Origin: Candidatus Pullichristensenella stercoripullorum
Lineage (GTDB): Bacteria; Bacillota; Clostridia; Christensenellales; Aristaeellaceae
DNA: 27,891 nt
Reading direction: 5' to 3'
Assembly: GCA_018712885.1 (NCBI GenBank)
Contig: DVGE01000256.1
Location: 1-27,891, forward strand
Part shown: piece after piece, positions 1-7,968 of the stretch
How positions within the stretch are numbered: position 1 is the stretch's first letter
How the letters are laid out: every line of letters begins with the position of its first letter
Translations under genes and position numbers: made by a program
The notes under the pieces: generated by a model
What the model was told of the DNA's origin: nothing
Databases searched by the model: none
What the model saw: the letters and a program-made list of their open reading frames with translations, nothing else

Positions 1-315
1 GAGCCCTACGCGCTGTTTTTCGAGCCGGCCTCCATGCTCGACCGCATCGCCAACCAGTACGCCCTCTTTTCCGTGGTCAGCGACCCGACCGTGCTGCTCT
101 CCGACATCCTCGAAGCGCAGGACATCGACTATTACAAGATCGTCATCCCCCGCGAAGTGAAGCTGGAGATACGCGACAAGCTGGATTACATCAACATCTC
201 CGAGCGCATGCTCTATCCCGGGCTGGACGGCATCTGCCGCTGGATCGCCCGCCAGTATTCGGCATTGGGGCCGAAGTACAACCGCCGTCCCGACGCTTCG
301 CCGCCTAACGCATAG
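1..315 (+). CDS. FRG domain-containing protein, C-terminal fragment
   Basis: The frame is open from base 1 to a TAG stop, so only the last 104 residues are present and the true start lies upstream. The sequence runs EPYALFFEPASMLDRIANQYALFSV, then a segment ending in YKIVIPREVKLEIRDKL and ERMLYPGLDGICRWI. An LFFEP-type segment, 'I-x-x-Q-x-A-L-F' and a late 'LxPGLDGxxRW' motif are how FRG-domain proteins end. The biochemical role of FRG domains is poorly defined; some lie near mobile or defence genes. No neighbour here supports a specific job, because the next gene starts 137 bases downstream and belongs to a sugar-type ABC operon. The family call is from memory of the motif pattern and is moderately secure; function is unknown. 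Confidence 0.6.
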   Translation, partial: EPYALFFEPASMLDRIANQYALFSVVSDPTVLLSDILEAQDIDYYKIVIPREVKLEIRDKLDYINISERMLYPGLDGICRWIARQYSALGPKYNRRPDASPPNA

Positions 316-340
316 TTTACCAAAAAACCAACAAAGCCGG

Positions 341-369
341 TGTACTTTTTCCCGCGCCGGCGTTACAAT
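341..369 (+). promoter_or_regulatory. Candidate sigma-A promoter of the ABC importer operon
   Basis: TACAAT at 364-369 matches the -10 consensus at five of six positions. The hexamer 17 bases upstream, TGTACT at 341-346, is a poor -35 (three of six). Between it and the first gene lies a small hairpin at 394-417 (GTAA, bulged T, CGCGC, five-base loop, GCGCG, TTAC), which could be an operator or a 5' leader structure. Confidence 0.3.
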
Positions 370-451
370 AACGACTGGACGCCCTTTGTGTGGGTAATCG
401 CGCAAGACGCGCGTTACTGGACAATATCGGCAAGATACAGGAGGGACAACC

Positions 452-1699
452 ATGAAAATCCGTTCCATGTTGGCGGCCCTGCTGGCGATCATCATGATGA
501 TCTGCGGCGTGGCCATGGCCGAGACCGCCGAGCCGGTCGAAGTCGTGATCTGGCATACCTTTACCGACGCGCAGCAGACCGCGCTGGAAGGCTTTGCCGC
601 GGCTTTCAACGAGACGCAGGATCAGTATGAAGTCATCGTGCAGTCCCAGGCTTACTCGGGCTTTGAAGACACTGTGTACAACGCCGTGGCCAATGGCGTC
701 GGCCCGAGCATCATCTTCAACTACGCCTCCACCGCCGCGGACTATATCGAGGACGGTCTGGTCGTCGATATGAGCCAGTACATCAACGAGGATCCCGAGA
801 TGCAGGAGATCTACAACTCCCTGCCCGAGGCCATCAAGGCCGAGACCGTCGGCTTTGTCGATGGCGGCATGTACGCCCTGCCCGCCGTCACCACCGGCCC
901 GATCTTCTTCTACAACAAGACCATCTACGACGAGATGGGCTTCACCCCGCCGACGACCTGGGAAGAACTGGCCGAGCAGTCCAAGGCCATCTACGAGAAG
1001 TACGGCATCCCCGGCTTCGCCGCGGATTCGCTGACCGACCTTATGCACATGCTCATCATGCAGTCCGGCAACGAGTACATCGACATGGAGAACAAGTGCG
1101 TTCTGTTTGACACCGACTCCACCCGCGAGTGGCTGCAGTGGTTCGCCGACAACGTGCAGGCGGGTTACTTCGGCCTGCGTCCCACCGGCGATTACTGGTC
1201 TGACGACTTCAACGCCAAGCTGGTGGCCTCCTACTCCGGCTCCTGCGCGGGCGTGCCCTACATCATCCCCGACGGCTTTGAGTACGCGGTCGCCCCGCTG
1301 CCCAACACCATCACCGTTTCCTGGTATCCGAGCTGGAACCGCGGCCCCATCGTCTTCAACAAGGACGAGGCGACCAACCGCGGCGCTTATGAGTTCGTGA
1401 AGTTCTTCCTCCAGCCCGACAACAACGCCCAGTGGGCCATCGCCATGAACGCCATCTCGCCCTACGGCACCACGCAGGAAAACAGCGAGATCTACAAGGA
1501 GTTCGCCGCTGACCTCGATCCGTCGCTGGCCGCCGTACAGGCCAACCTCGACGTGGCCGGCGCGCTGCCCACCATCTCCGGCTCCTACGCCGTGCGCGAG
1601 GCGCTGGAAGAGGCCGCGACCATGGCCGCCGGCGGCATGAGCGTTGAAGACGCCCTGGCCGCCTGTGTTGCGACGTCCAACGCCGCCATGCAGGGCTAA
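452..1699 (+). CDS. ABC transporter extracellular solute-binding protein (family 1, UgpB/MalE type)
   Basis: This 415-residue protein is the extracytoplasmic receptor of the importer encoded downstream. It begins with a Sec signal peptide (residues 1-23, likely cleavage after AMA before ETAEP). The mature protein opens with VEVVIWHTFTDAQQTALEGF, the usual start of family 1 binding proteins of the glycerol-3-phosphate/maltose type, and contains YALPAVTTGPIFFYNK and FTPPTTWEEL, both family hallmarks. An AGGAGGG ribosome site at about 439-445 supports the ATG at 452. There is no acceptable lipobox: the only cysteine of the signal peptide (C18) is preceded by MMI, so the protein looks secreted rather than lipid-anchored. 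It is first in a run with a phosphodiesterase, an ATPase and two permeases. The ligand cannot be read from the sequence; sugar, polyol phosphate or phosphodiester are all possible. Confidence 0.9.
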   Translation: MKIRSMLAALLAIIMMICGVAMAETAEPVEVVIWHTFTDAQQTALEGFAAAFNETQDQYEVIVQSQAYSGFEDTVYNAVANGVGPSIIFNYASTAADYIEDGLVVDMSQYINEDPEMQEIYNSLPEAIKAETVGFVDGGMYALPAVTTGPIFFYNKTIYDEMGFTPPTTWEELAEQSKAIYEKYGIPGFAADSLTDLMHMLIMQSGNEYIDMENKCVLFDTDSTREWLQWFADNVQAGYFGLRPTGDYWSDDFNAKLVASYSGSCAGVPYIIPDGFEYAVAPLPNTITVSWYPSWNRGPIVFNKDEATNRGAYEFVKFFLQPDNNAQWAIAMNAISPYGTTQENSEIYKEFAADLDPSLAAVQANLDVAGALPTISGSYAVREALEEAATMAAGGMSVEDALAACVATSNAAMQG

Positions 1700-1713
1700 A
1701 CCCCATTTGACCA

Positions 1714-1744
1714 AGAGGATCGGCGGGTTTCCCGCCGGTCCTCT
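1714..1744 (+). terminator. 14-bp hairpin between binding-protein gene and phosphodiesterase gene
   Basis: AGAGGATCGGCGGG (1714-1727) pairs with CCCGCCGGTCCTCT (1731-1744) across a TTT loop: 14 base pairs with one G-T wobble. No T-run follows (CACATGTATAAAG), so it is probably a 3' stabiliser or partial attenuator that leaves the binding-protein message in excess over the downstream genes, rather than a full terminator. Confidence 0.6.
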
Positions 1745-1773
1745 CACATGTATAAAGAAGCCCCGGAGGGACC

Positions 1774-3075
1774 ATGAAAAATAAGCTCTTCGTCTTTATG
1801 ATCGACGCCCTGTGCGAGTTCGACGTTTCCTATATGCGCACACTGCCCAATTTTGGCTCCATTTTGGAGCGCGGCGCTCTGGTGGAGGAGATGCTGCCGG
1901 TCTACCCCTCGTTCACCTACCCCTGCCACGTCTCCATCATGACCGGCTGCTATCCCGACCGCCACGGCATCCCCCACAACGAGATGGTCAAGGCGGGCGT
2001 GCATCCCGTGCCGTGGTACACAAAGCGCGAGATGGTGAAAAAGAAGTTCTTCGCCGAGTACGCCAAAGAGGCGGGCTACACCACCTGCCTGATCAACTGG
2101 CCGGTGAGCGCCGGCGCGGACGTGGACCTCAATCTTCCCATGATCGTGCCCATGGGCTATCGCGGCGACGATCCCCGGCAGTACTACGAGGGCGTATCCA
2201 CCCCCGAACTGCTCGACCGCTATTTCTGGAAGTACGGACACCTGCTGCGCGGGCTCAACAAGCCCATCAACGGCAGTCTCGATATGTTTACCAACGCCGT
2301 CGCCCCGGACATCATCCGCGACTACCATCAGCCGGACGTGATGTTCGTGAAGATGTGCGACCTCGACAGCATCCGCCACAGCCTCGGCGTGGACACGGAT
2401 TTCGCCCGCGAGCAATTAAAAAAGCACGACTGCGAACTGGGCGTGCTCATGGAGTCCATCCGCCGCTACGGCGACTTTGAACACACCAATTTCGTCGTCA
2501 TGGGCGACCACGGCCAGACGGACGTCAAGCGCGTGCTCAACTTCAACCGCGTTTTGCAGGAAGCCGGCCTGCAAACGCTCAACGCCGACGGAACCCTCGG
2601 CGCGTGGGATGCCTATTGCCATTCCACCGGCATTTCCGGCTGGATCGAGGCCCGCGACCCGAACGACAAGGCCCTGCTTGACCGCATTCTCCGCGCGCTG
2701 CTCGACGCCCGTGAAAGCGGCAAGTACGACTTAAAGCACGTCTTTACCAAAGAAGAAGCCCGCGCGCAGTACCACCTCGACGGCCCCTTCTCCTTCATCG
2801 TCGAGTGCGATCCGCCGGTGGCCTTCAACTTTGCCCCCGCCGATCCGTTGTTCATGGACGCCCATCCCGGCGACTACAAGACGGCCATGGCCTCCCACGG
2901 CGGCCTTCCCACCCTCGACCACCGCACGACCTTCTTCTGCGCCGGCCCCGCCGTCAAACCCGGGGCGGCCATCCACCGCGCCTGCATCGTCGACGAAGCG
3001 CCCACCATGGCGCGCATGCTCGGTTTCGACATGCCCGATGTGGACGGCAGGGCGCTGACGGAACTCCTCGTCTGA
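1774..3075 (+). CDS. Alkaline phosphatase superfamily phosphodiesterase (nucleotide pyrophosphatase/phosphodiesterase type)
   Basis: This 433-residue protein has the metal-binding layout of the type I phosphodiesterase/nucleotide pyrophosphatase branch: D11 in the first strand, T48 as likely nucleophile in YPSFTYP, D198 and H202 in DLDSIRH, D245-H246 in VVMGDHGQTD, and H375 in ASHGG. The family hydrolyses phosphate mono- and diesters or phosphonates with two zinc ions. The first strand begins at residue 4, so there is no signal peptide and the enzyme should be cytoplasmic. The GGAGGG site at 1764-1769 fixes the ATG. It lies between the binding protein and the ATPase of an ABC importer, 33 bases ahead of the latter, so it probably processes what the importer brings in. 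The substrate (for example a glycerophosphodiester) is inference; phosphoglycerate mutase-like activity is a less likely alternative. Confidence 0.88.
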   Translation: MKNKLFVFMIDALCEFDVSYMRTLPNFGSILERGALVEEMLPVYPSFTYPCHVSIMTGCYPDRHGIPHNEMVKAGVHPVPWYTKREMVKKKFFAEYAKEAGYTTCLINWPVSAGADVDLNLPMIVPMGYRGDDPRQYYEGVSTPELLDRYFWKYGHLLRGLNKPINGSLDMFTNAVAPDIIRDYHQPDVMFVKMCDLDSIRHSLGVDTDFAREQLKKHDCELGVLMESIRRYGDFEHTNFVVMGDHGQTDVKRVLNFNRVLQEAGLQTLNADGTLGAWDAYCHSTGISGWIEARDPNDKALLDRILRALLDARESGKYDLKHVFTKEEARAQYHLDGPFSFIVECDPPVAFNFAPADPLFMDAHPGDYKTAMASHGGLPTLDHRTTFFCAGPAVKPGAAIHRACIVDEAPTMARMLGFDMPDVDGRALTELLV

Positions 3076-3107
3076 ACACCTACAAACGTTGAAAAGGGGC
3101 GACGCGC

Positions 3108-4166
3108 ATGCGAGTAAGGCTCGAACACCTGACCAAGAGATTCAGCGACGTCACGGCGGTATCGGATTTCTCCGCCTCGCTGGAGCACGGGGAACTGATC
3201 TCCCTGCTCGGCCCGTCGGGCTGCGGCAAGTCCACCATCCTCAATATGCTGGCGGGCATTTTGCCGGTCACGAGCGGCAAGATCTACTTTGACGACGACG
3301 ACGTGACCAACATGCCCCCGGAAAAGCGCGGCATCGGCCTGGTGTTCCAGAATTACGCGCTCTACCCGCACATGACGGTGCTGCAAAACATCTGCTTCCC
3401 GCTGGAAGTGCAGAAGGTGCCCAAGGCCGAGCGCCTCGAGCGCGCCATGGATATCGCCAAGCTCGTCCACGTGGATACGATGATGAAGCGCCATCCCGCC
3501 GAGCTCTCCGGCGGCCAGCAGCAGCGCGTGGCTATCGCCCGGGCGCTGGTGAAGAACCCCCGCCTGCTTCTGCTCGACGAGCCCCTTTCCAACCTCGACG
3601 CGCGCCTGCGTCTGGAAATGCGCGAGGAAATTCGCCGCATTCAGCAGCGCACAGGCGTGACCACCATCTTCGTCACCCACGATCAGGAGGAGGCCATGTC
3701 CATCTCCGACCGCATCGTGCTGATGAAGCTGGGCGTTTTGCAGCAGAACGACCTGCCGCAGAACCTCTACGACCAGCCGGCGAACCAGTTCGTGGCCGAC
3801 TTCCTCGGCAACCCGCCGATCAACAACCTGCGCGGCGTGGTCAAGGGCGGCCGCTTTGAATTGGAGGACGGCTCCGCTTCCTGCGATTGCTCCCTCTGCG
3901 CAGGCGCGGGCGAAGGCCGCCGCGTGACGCTGGCTTTGCGCGCCGAAAGCGCCGTGGTCGGCCCCGAAGGGCCGCTTGGCTGCGAAGTGACCTCCATCTA
4001 CCAGATGGGCAAGGAGGAAATGGCATACCTGCGCTTTGGCACGAGCGAGTTCCGCGCCTACATAAGCGTCGAGGACGGCTTAAAGCGCGGCCAGCAGGTG
4101 CGCGTCGCCCTGCGAAAACGCGGCGTGTTCCTCTTTGATACGGAAACGGGGGAGAGGATCGCATGA
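3108..4166 (+). CDS. ABC transporter ATP-binding protein (MalK/UgpC type)
   Basis: This is the cytoplasmic ATPase that drives the importer. All nucleotide-binding motifs are intact: Walker A GPSGCGKST (35-43), Q-loop Q81, signature LSGGQQQR (133-140), Walker B LLLLDEP with D157-E158, and switch histidine H191. At 352 residues it has the C-terminal TOBE-type regulatory region of the MalK/UgpC subfamily, which energises family 1 sugar and glycerol-phosphate importers. That region contains a short insertion with three cysteines (C259, C261, C264) that I do not recall as a family feature. The ATG follows an AAAGGGG ribosome site. Its stop overlaps the start of the next permease (ATGA), showing translational coupling. 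A dedicated ATPase inside the operon, instead of a shared MsmK-like one elsewhere, is a useful point for substrate assignment. Confidence 0.93.
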   Translation: MRVRLEHLTKRFSDVTAVSDFSASLEHGELISLLGPSGCGKSTILNMLAGILPVTSGKIYFDDDDVTNMPPEKRGIGLVFQNYALYPHMTVLQNICFPLEVQKVPKAERLERAMDIAKLVHVDTMMKRHPAELSGGQQQRVAIARALVKNPRLLLLDEPLSNLDARLRLEMREEIRRIQQRTGVTTIFVTHDQEEAMSISDRIVLMKLGVLQQNDLPQNLYDQPANQFVADFLGNPPINNLRGVVKGGRFELEDGSASCDCSLCAGAGEGRRVTLALRAESAVVGPEGPLGCEVTSIYQMGKEEMAYLRFGTSEFRAYISVEDGLKRGQQVRVALRKRGVFLFDTETGERIA

Positions 4167-5083
4167 AAAAGCCCGCCCGCGTCGAGCGCGACCTCACCAG
4201 TCACGCCCGCTTTTCCCGCATAGAGCCGTACATGTACCTGCTGCCGTTCCTGATCGGCATACTCGCCTTTACGCTCTATCCGGTCATCAACGTCATCTTC
4301 ATGTCTTTCAAGGAGGACTATTCCTACCTCACGCGCGAGTTCGCCCGGTGGGGCGTGGGCAACTACGAAAAGGTGTTCGCCGACCCCAAGTTTGAGCAGG
4401 CCATCGCCAACACCCTCAAATACGTGGTGCTGGTGGTGCCCATCTCCACCTGCATCGCCGTGGTGGTGGCCTACCTGCTCAACCAGAAACTGCGCTTCTC
4501 GGCGCTGTTCCAGACGGCCTACTTTTTGCCCATGGTCACCTCCATCACCGCCGTCGGCCTTGCCTGGCGTCTGATGTACAACGAGCGCTTCGGCATCATC
4601 AACTACATGCTCTCCTGGTTCGGCGTCGATTCCATCGGCTGGTTGACCAAGGCGCAGTATTCCATGCCGGCGCTGGTGATCTTCGGCATCTGGAACATAC
4701 TGCCCTTCACCATCATCCTGCTGCTCAGCGGATTGCAGAACATCGACGAGCAGTACTACACCGCCGCCAAGGTGGACGGCGCGCGCTCCTTGCGCATCTT
4801 CTTCCGCATCACCGTGCCGCTGCTCGCGCCGACCATCTTCCTGGTCTGCATCGTCAACACCATCTCCTCATTCAAGGTCTTTTCGGAATTGTACCCGCTC
4901 TTCAAGGGCGAGGCCGGGCCGTTTTACAACCTCTATACCGTGGTCTACTACATCCGCTACGCGATGATGGAGAGCCGCGAATACGGCGTGGCCGCGGCCG
5001 CGGCGCTGGTGCTGTTCCTCTTCATCCTCGTCTTTACCATGGTGCAGCTGCTCATCCAGAGAAAATGGCAGCACAGGAGGTGA
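4163..5083 (+). CDS. ABC transporter permease, sugar type (MalF/UgpA-like)
   Basis: This 306-residue membrane protein forms one half of the translocation pore. It has about six hydrophobic segments, the first near residues 24-48 after a basic amphipathic N-terminus, and the cytoplasmic coupling motif EQYYTAAKVDGARSL (196-210) followed by FFRITVPLLAP, where the ATPase docks. The opening 'YMYLLPFLIGILAFTLYPV' is typical of the UgpA/MalF subfamily. Without the large MalF periplasmic loop, it is of the common compact type. The start overlaps the ATPase stop by four bases, and the gene ends four bases before the second permease starts, so the three genes must be co-translated from one message. Confidence 0.92.
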   Translation: MKKPARVERDLTSHARFSRIEPYMYLLPFLIGILAFTLYPVINVIFMSFKEDYSYLTREFARWGVGNYEKVFADPKFEQAIANTLKYVVLVVPISTCIAVVVAYLLNQKLRFSALFQTAYFLPMVTSITAVGLAWRLMYNERFGIINYMLSWFGVDSIGWLTKAQYSMPALVIFGIWNILPFTIILLLSGLQNIDEQYYTAAKVDGARSLRIFFRITVPLLAPTIFLVCIVNTISSFKVFSELYPLFKGEAGPFYNLYTVVYYIRYAMMESREYGVAAAAALVLFLFILVFTMVQLLIQRKWQHRR

Positions 5084-5087
5084 TCGC

Positions 5088-5912
5088 ATGGCACGCAGAA
5101 GGATCGCACGGTTTTTCATGTATTTCTTCCTCTCGGTGGGCGCGATCATCATGATCTTCCCCTTCTTCTGGATGTTCGCCTCGGCCTTCAAGCTGCCCAC
5201 GGAGATCAACAAGTTCCCGCCCCAGTGGCTGCCCTCGTCTCTGAGCCTGACCAACTTTGAGATCGCCTTCTCCAAAGCGCCGTTCGCGCGCTACTTCCTC
5301 AATTCGGTAATCGTCATGGTCTGCTCGGTGTCGATCACCACCTTTACCACCATATTGGGCGCGTTCGCCTTTTCGCGCCTCAAGTTCCCCGGGCGGGATA
5401 CGCTGTTTTCGCTGCTGCTCTCCTTGATGATGATCCCCTTTGAGATGCTCATCATCACCAACTACTCCACCATCGTCTCCCTCGGGCTGTGGGACACCAT
5501 CCCCGCGCTGATCCTGCCCTTCACCAGCTCGATCTTCTACATGTACATCCTCAAGAACTTCTTCGCCACCGTGCCGGACAGCCTCTACTATTCGGCGCGC
5601 ATCGACGGCTCCAGCAACTGGCGCTTCCTCTGGCGCATACTCGTGCCCATGGCGCGGCCGTCGCTGGTGACGATCATCCTCCTCAACGCCCTGGCGAGCT
5701 GGAACTCGTTCATGTGGCCGATGTACGTCATCTCCTCCACGAACAACCGCACGCTGCCGTGGGGCCTGCAGGTGTTCACTACCGAGGCCGGCTCCAGCCC
5801 CGAGCTTCTCATGGCGGCCTCCACGGTCGTGGTGCTGCCGATGATCCTCCTCTTCCTCTTTGCCCGCAAGTCCATCGTGCGCGGCGTGGCGCGCGGCGGC
5901 CTGAAGGGCTGA
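5088..5912 (+). CDS. ABC transporter permease, sugar type (MalG/UgpE-like)
   Basis: This 274-residue protein is the second pore subunit. It has six predicted membrane segments, an N-terminal one at about 11-33 containing IIMIFPFFWMFASAFK, and the coupling motif PDSLYYSARIDGSSNWRFL (163-181) followed by WRILVPMARP. These are family hallmarks of the carbohydrate permease pair partner. An AGGAGGTGATCGC ribosome site directly precedes the ATG. It is the last gene of the operon; a strong hairpin follows within 20 bases. Confidence 0.92.
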   Translation: MARRRIARFFMYFFLSVGAIIMIFPFFWMFASAFKLPTEINKFPPQWLPSSLSLTNFEIAFSKAPFARYFLNSVIVMVCSVSITTFTTILGAFAFSRLKFPGRDTLFSLLLSLMMIPFEMLIITNYSTIVSLGLWDTIPALILPFTSSIFYMYILKNFFATVPDSLYYSARIDGSSNWRFLWRILVPMARPSLVTIILLNALASWNSFMWPMYVISSTNNRTLPWGLQVFTTEAGSSPELLMAASTVVVLPMILLFLFARKSIVRGVARGGLKG

Positions 5913-5930
5913 CCCCCCTCCCAAAACGAC

Positions 5931-5955
5931 GGGCGGCGCATCTTCCGCGCCGCCC
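5931..5955 (+). terminator. GC-rich hairpin at end of ABC operon
   Basis: GGGCGGCGC (5931-5939) pairs perfectly with GCGCCGCCC (5947-5955) across a seven-base loop, 19 bases after the last permease stop. The tail ATCTTCCCC is only mildly T-rich, so termination efficiency is uncertain. It faces the convergent aldolase gene. Confidence 0.6.
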
Positions 5956-6010
5956 ATCTTCCCCAAACGCCCTGATTATGGAAAGCCAGCCTCCGTCCAC
6001 CAGACAAATG

Positions 6011-6042
6011 CGGGCCTGTGCAAAAACCATCGCACAGGCCCG
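6011..6042 (-). terminator. Hairpin downstream of the HpcH/HpaI aldolase gene
   Basis: An 11-bp perfect stem, CGGGCCTGTGC (6011-6021) with GCACAGGCCCG (6032-6042), lies 27 bases past the aldolase stop on the minus strand. On that strand it is followed by CATTTGTC, a weak T-run. It probably ends the tct/aldolase transcript. Confidence 0.6.
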
Positions 6043-6069
6043 CGCGTCTTGAGAGGGAGGCAATTGTTC

Positions 6070-6864
6070 TCAGTGTTGACGATAGGCGTCCATGAAGGCG
6101 CCCACCGTCTGCATGGCAAGTTTGCCAAGGCTCGTGGTGTCGGACATGGCGGCCACAAAGCTGTAACCGCGCTCATACAGGGCCTGCGCGGCGTGGAAGT
6201 CGCCGGCCACTGTGCCAAGGAATTTCTTTGAGGCAAGCACCTTCCGCTCGATCAGAGCGATCGCTTCGCGCACTTCGGGCGCGGAGGGGGTGCAGAAATG
6301 CCCCATCGAAGTGGCCAGATCCATCGGGCCGATGAAGATGCCGTCCAGTCCATCCACAGCGAGGAACTCGTCGATCTGGCTCACGGCCTGCGGTGTCTCG
6401 ATGGCGACCATCACCACGATCTCATCGTTGGCATGGGCCAGATAGTTCTGCCCGTTCATGCCAAAGCCGCCGGCGCGGGGGGACGGGGCAATGCCGCGAA
6501 TGCCCAATGGCGGATACTTGCAGGCTTTTACGGCGTTTCTCGCCTCTTCGGCGCTGTTGACGTAGGGGACCAACAGGCCCTGTACGCCGATGTCCAGCAA
6601 CCGCTTGATGGTGACGAAATCGTTCCACGGAGCGCGGGCGAACGGCACCACCGGGTAGGCGTTCACGGCCTGCAACTGATGAAACAGCGTCATAAAATCG
6701 CCCGGGCCATGCTCCATGTCCACCATCAGCCAGTCGAATCCGGCCTTGGCCATCACTTCGGCGGTGACGCTGTTCGCCCCCTGCAGCCATGCGCCAATGG
6801 TCGGTTCCCGCTTCAACAGGCGCTCCTTGACGGGATTTGTGAATACTTCGTTGCGCTTGAGCAT
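6070..6864 (-). CDS. HpcH/HpaI family class II aldolase
   Basis: The product (264 residues) belongs to the metal-dependent pyruvate aldolases typified by 4-hydroxy-2-oxoheptanedioate aldolase. The key residues are present: H52 in VDMEHGP, R77 in PFARAP, metal ligands E156 in VAIETP and D182 in GPMDLA, and the barrel motif FIGPMDL. Such enzymes cleave 2-keto-3-deoxy or 4-hydroxy-2-oxo acids to pyruvate plus an aldehyde. I take the ATG at 6864, preceded by GGAG nine bases away; the TTG five codons upstream is too close to its purine-rich stretch. It is the last gene of the minus-strand tct unit, 26 bases after the transaldolase-like gene. The physiological substrate is not visible; a keto-deoxy sugar acid made from the imported compound is a reasonable inference. 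Confidence 0.88.
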   Translation of the reverse strand: MLKRNEVFTNPVKERLLKREPTIGAWLQGANSVTAEVMAKAGFDWLMVDMEHGPGDFMTLFHQLQAVNAYPVVPFARAPWNDFVTIKRLLDIGVQGLLVPYVNSAEEARNAVKACKYPPLGIRGIAPSPRAGGFGMNGQNYLAHANDEIVVMVAIETPQAVSQIDEFLAVDGLDGIFIGPMDLATSMGHFCTPSAPEVREAIALIERKVLASKKFLGTVAGDFHAAQALYERGYSFVAAMSDTTSLGKLAMQTVGAFMDAYRQH

Positions 6865-6890
6865 ACTGTCTTTCTCCAACCCTTCTTACA

Positions 6891-7937
6891 TCACAGCTTG
6901 GCGCGCCGCTCCCCGGCCAATGCGCGGGCTTTCTGCCACGCGTCGGTAAAGGAGTCTCGGAACAGCTCCACGGGGCCAAAGCCCTCGTACTCAGGCGGGG
7001 TGATGCCGTCAAGCATATAGCCGCGGCGGAAGTCGTTCATCTTCGTAAGCAGCTCGTCGAGTACGGCTTCGCTTACCGGAGCGCGGAAGCGATCGACTAC
7101 CGGCGGGTCCGTCTCCAGCAACTTGTCCGCAGTCCCCTTCCAGTTGATGGTGATGCAGGCGTTCGCGCCCACCATTTCGGTGAAATGCTGCAAGCCGCGC
7201 GCGCCGCCGCCAATGAAACCCACCGCCGGGCAGGCGCACTTGGTCATGTGATAGACCTTCTTGGCGATGATGATGCCCGCCTGCCACAGCGCGTCGGGGG
7301 AAATGTCGATGTTCTCCCGCGCCGCCTGCCTGGTCAGGTATTCATCGTAGATGCCGGTGATGTGCGAAAAGTATACGGCCGGAGCGGTCTTGCTCGCAGA
7401 GGCGTATTCGCGGTACAGCTCGGCCACATCCATGGCCTGACGCACGGCGAACACCTCGGTGGCGTTGATGGGCGCGCCGTTGTCCAGCAGCGTGCGGATC
7501 GCCTTCAGTCCCGCCTCGATGACGGGCACCTTCACCATGATGTTATCGCCGCCCTCGCGGTTGAACAGGCCCTGCTCGACGATCTTTTCGTAGCTTTCCT
7601 CAAAGGGATTGCCCTGAATGCTGACGAAACCAGCCTGTCTGCCGGAAGCCTCGTAGAGGGGCAAGAATACCTTCGCCACTTCCGACACCAGCTCGCGCTG
7701 CGTGCGGATAAGCGCCTCGTCGTCGCTCACCGTCTGGGCGATGTGCCTGTCGAGTACAGCCAGCGCGTGTTCGCACTCGTCGGGATGGTTGAGCATTTTC
7801 CATACGTAAGAGGGGTTCTGCGTGCAGCCGACCGCGCCGGCCTCGATGGCCATGGCGGCTTCCTTGCGCGTTACATTGTTGATCCAGAAGCGGGTGGGCG
7901 TCTGCGCAGCCACCCTGTGGAAATATCCGGCTTTCAT
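6891..7937 (-). CDS. Transaldolase family protein with unusual active site
   Basis: This 348-residue protein has the transaldolase barrel: TRFWINNVTRKEA, then VGCTQNPSY (equivalent of the TNPS motif, N41), VSIQGNP, and NIMVKVP with K136 as the expected Schiff-base lysine. Compared from memory with E. coli TalB, the strand-1 aspartate (D17) is asparagine (N20 or N21) and the E96 position is glutamine (Q108), while the lysine is kept. A glutamine there is also found in fructose-6-phosphate aldolases. The enzyme may therefore catalyse simple aldol cleavage or use an uncommon donor rather than standard pentose-phosphate transaldolation. AAAGGAG eight bases ahead of the ATG supports the start. It sits between tctA and the HpcH aldolase, so it most likely serves the same catabolic route. 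Confidence 0.82.
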   Translation of the reverse strand: MKAGYFHRVAAQTPTRFWINNVTRKEAAMAIEAGAVGCTQNPSYVWKMLNHPDECEHALAVLDRHIAQTVSDDEALIRTQRELVSEVAKVFLPLYEASGRQAGFVSIQGNPFEESYEKIVEQGLFNREGGDNIMVKVPVIEAGLKAIRTLLDNGAPINATEVFAVRQAMDVAELYREYASASKTAPAVYFSHITGIYDEYLTRQAARENIDISPDALWQAGIIIAKKVYHMTKCACPAVGFIGGGARGLQHFTEMVGANACITINWKGTADKLLETDPPVVDRFRAPVSEAVLDELLTKMNDFRRGYMLDGITPPEYEGFGPVELFRDSFTDAWQKARALAGERRAKL

Positions 7938-7968
7938 AGGCTTGTCTCCTTTGCCTTCATGCGGAAGG

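Noticed and set aside
1..315. A defence or prophage island at the left edge, suggested by the FRG domain.
   Set aside because: Only a C-terminal fragment is visible and everything to its right is ordinary metabolism; no phage, toxin or nuclease genes are in view.
317..1747. A 476-codon minus-strand frame opposite the ABC binding-protein gene.
   Set aside because: Histidine/glycine-rich composition of an antisense frame; the plus-strand protein has a signal peptide and family motifs.
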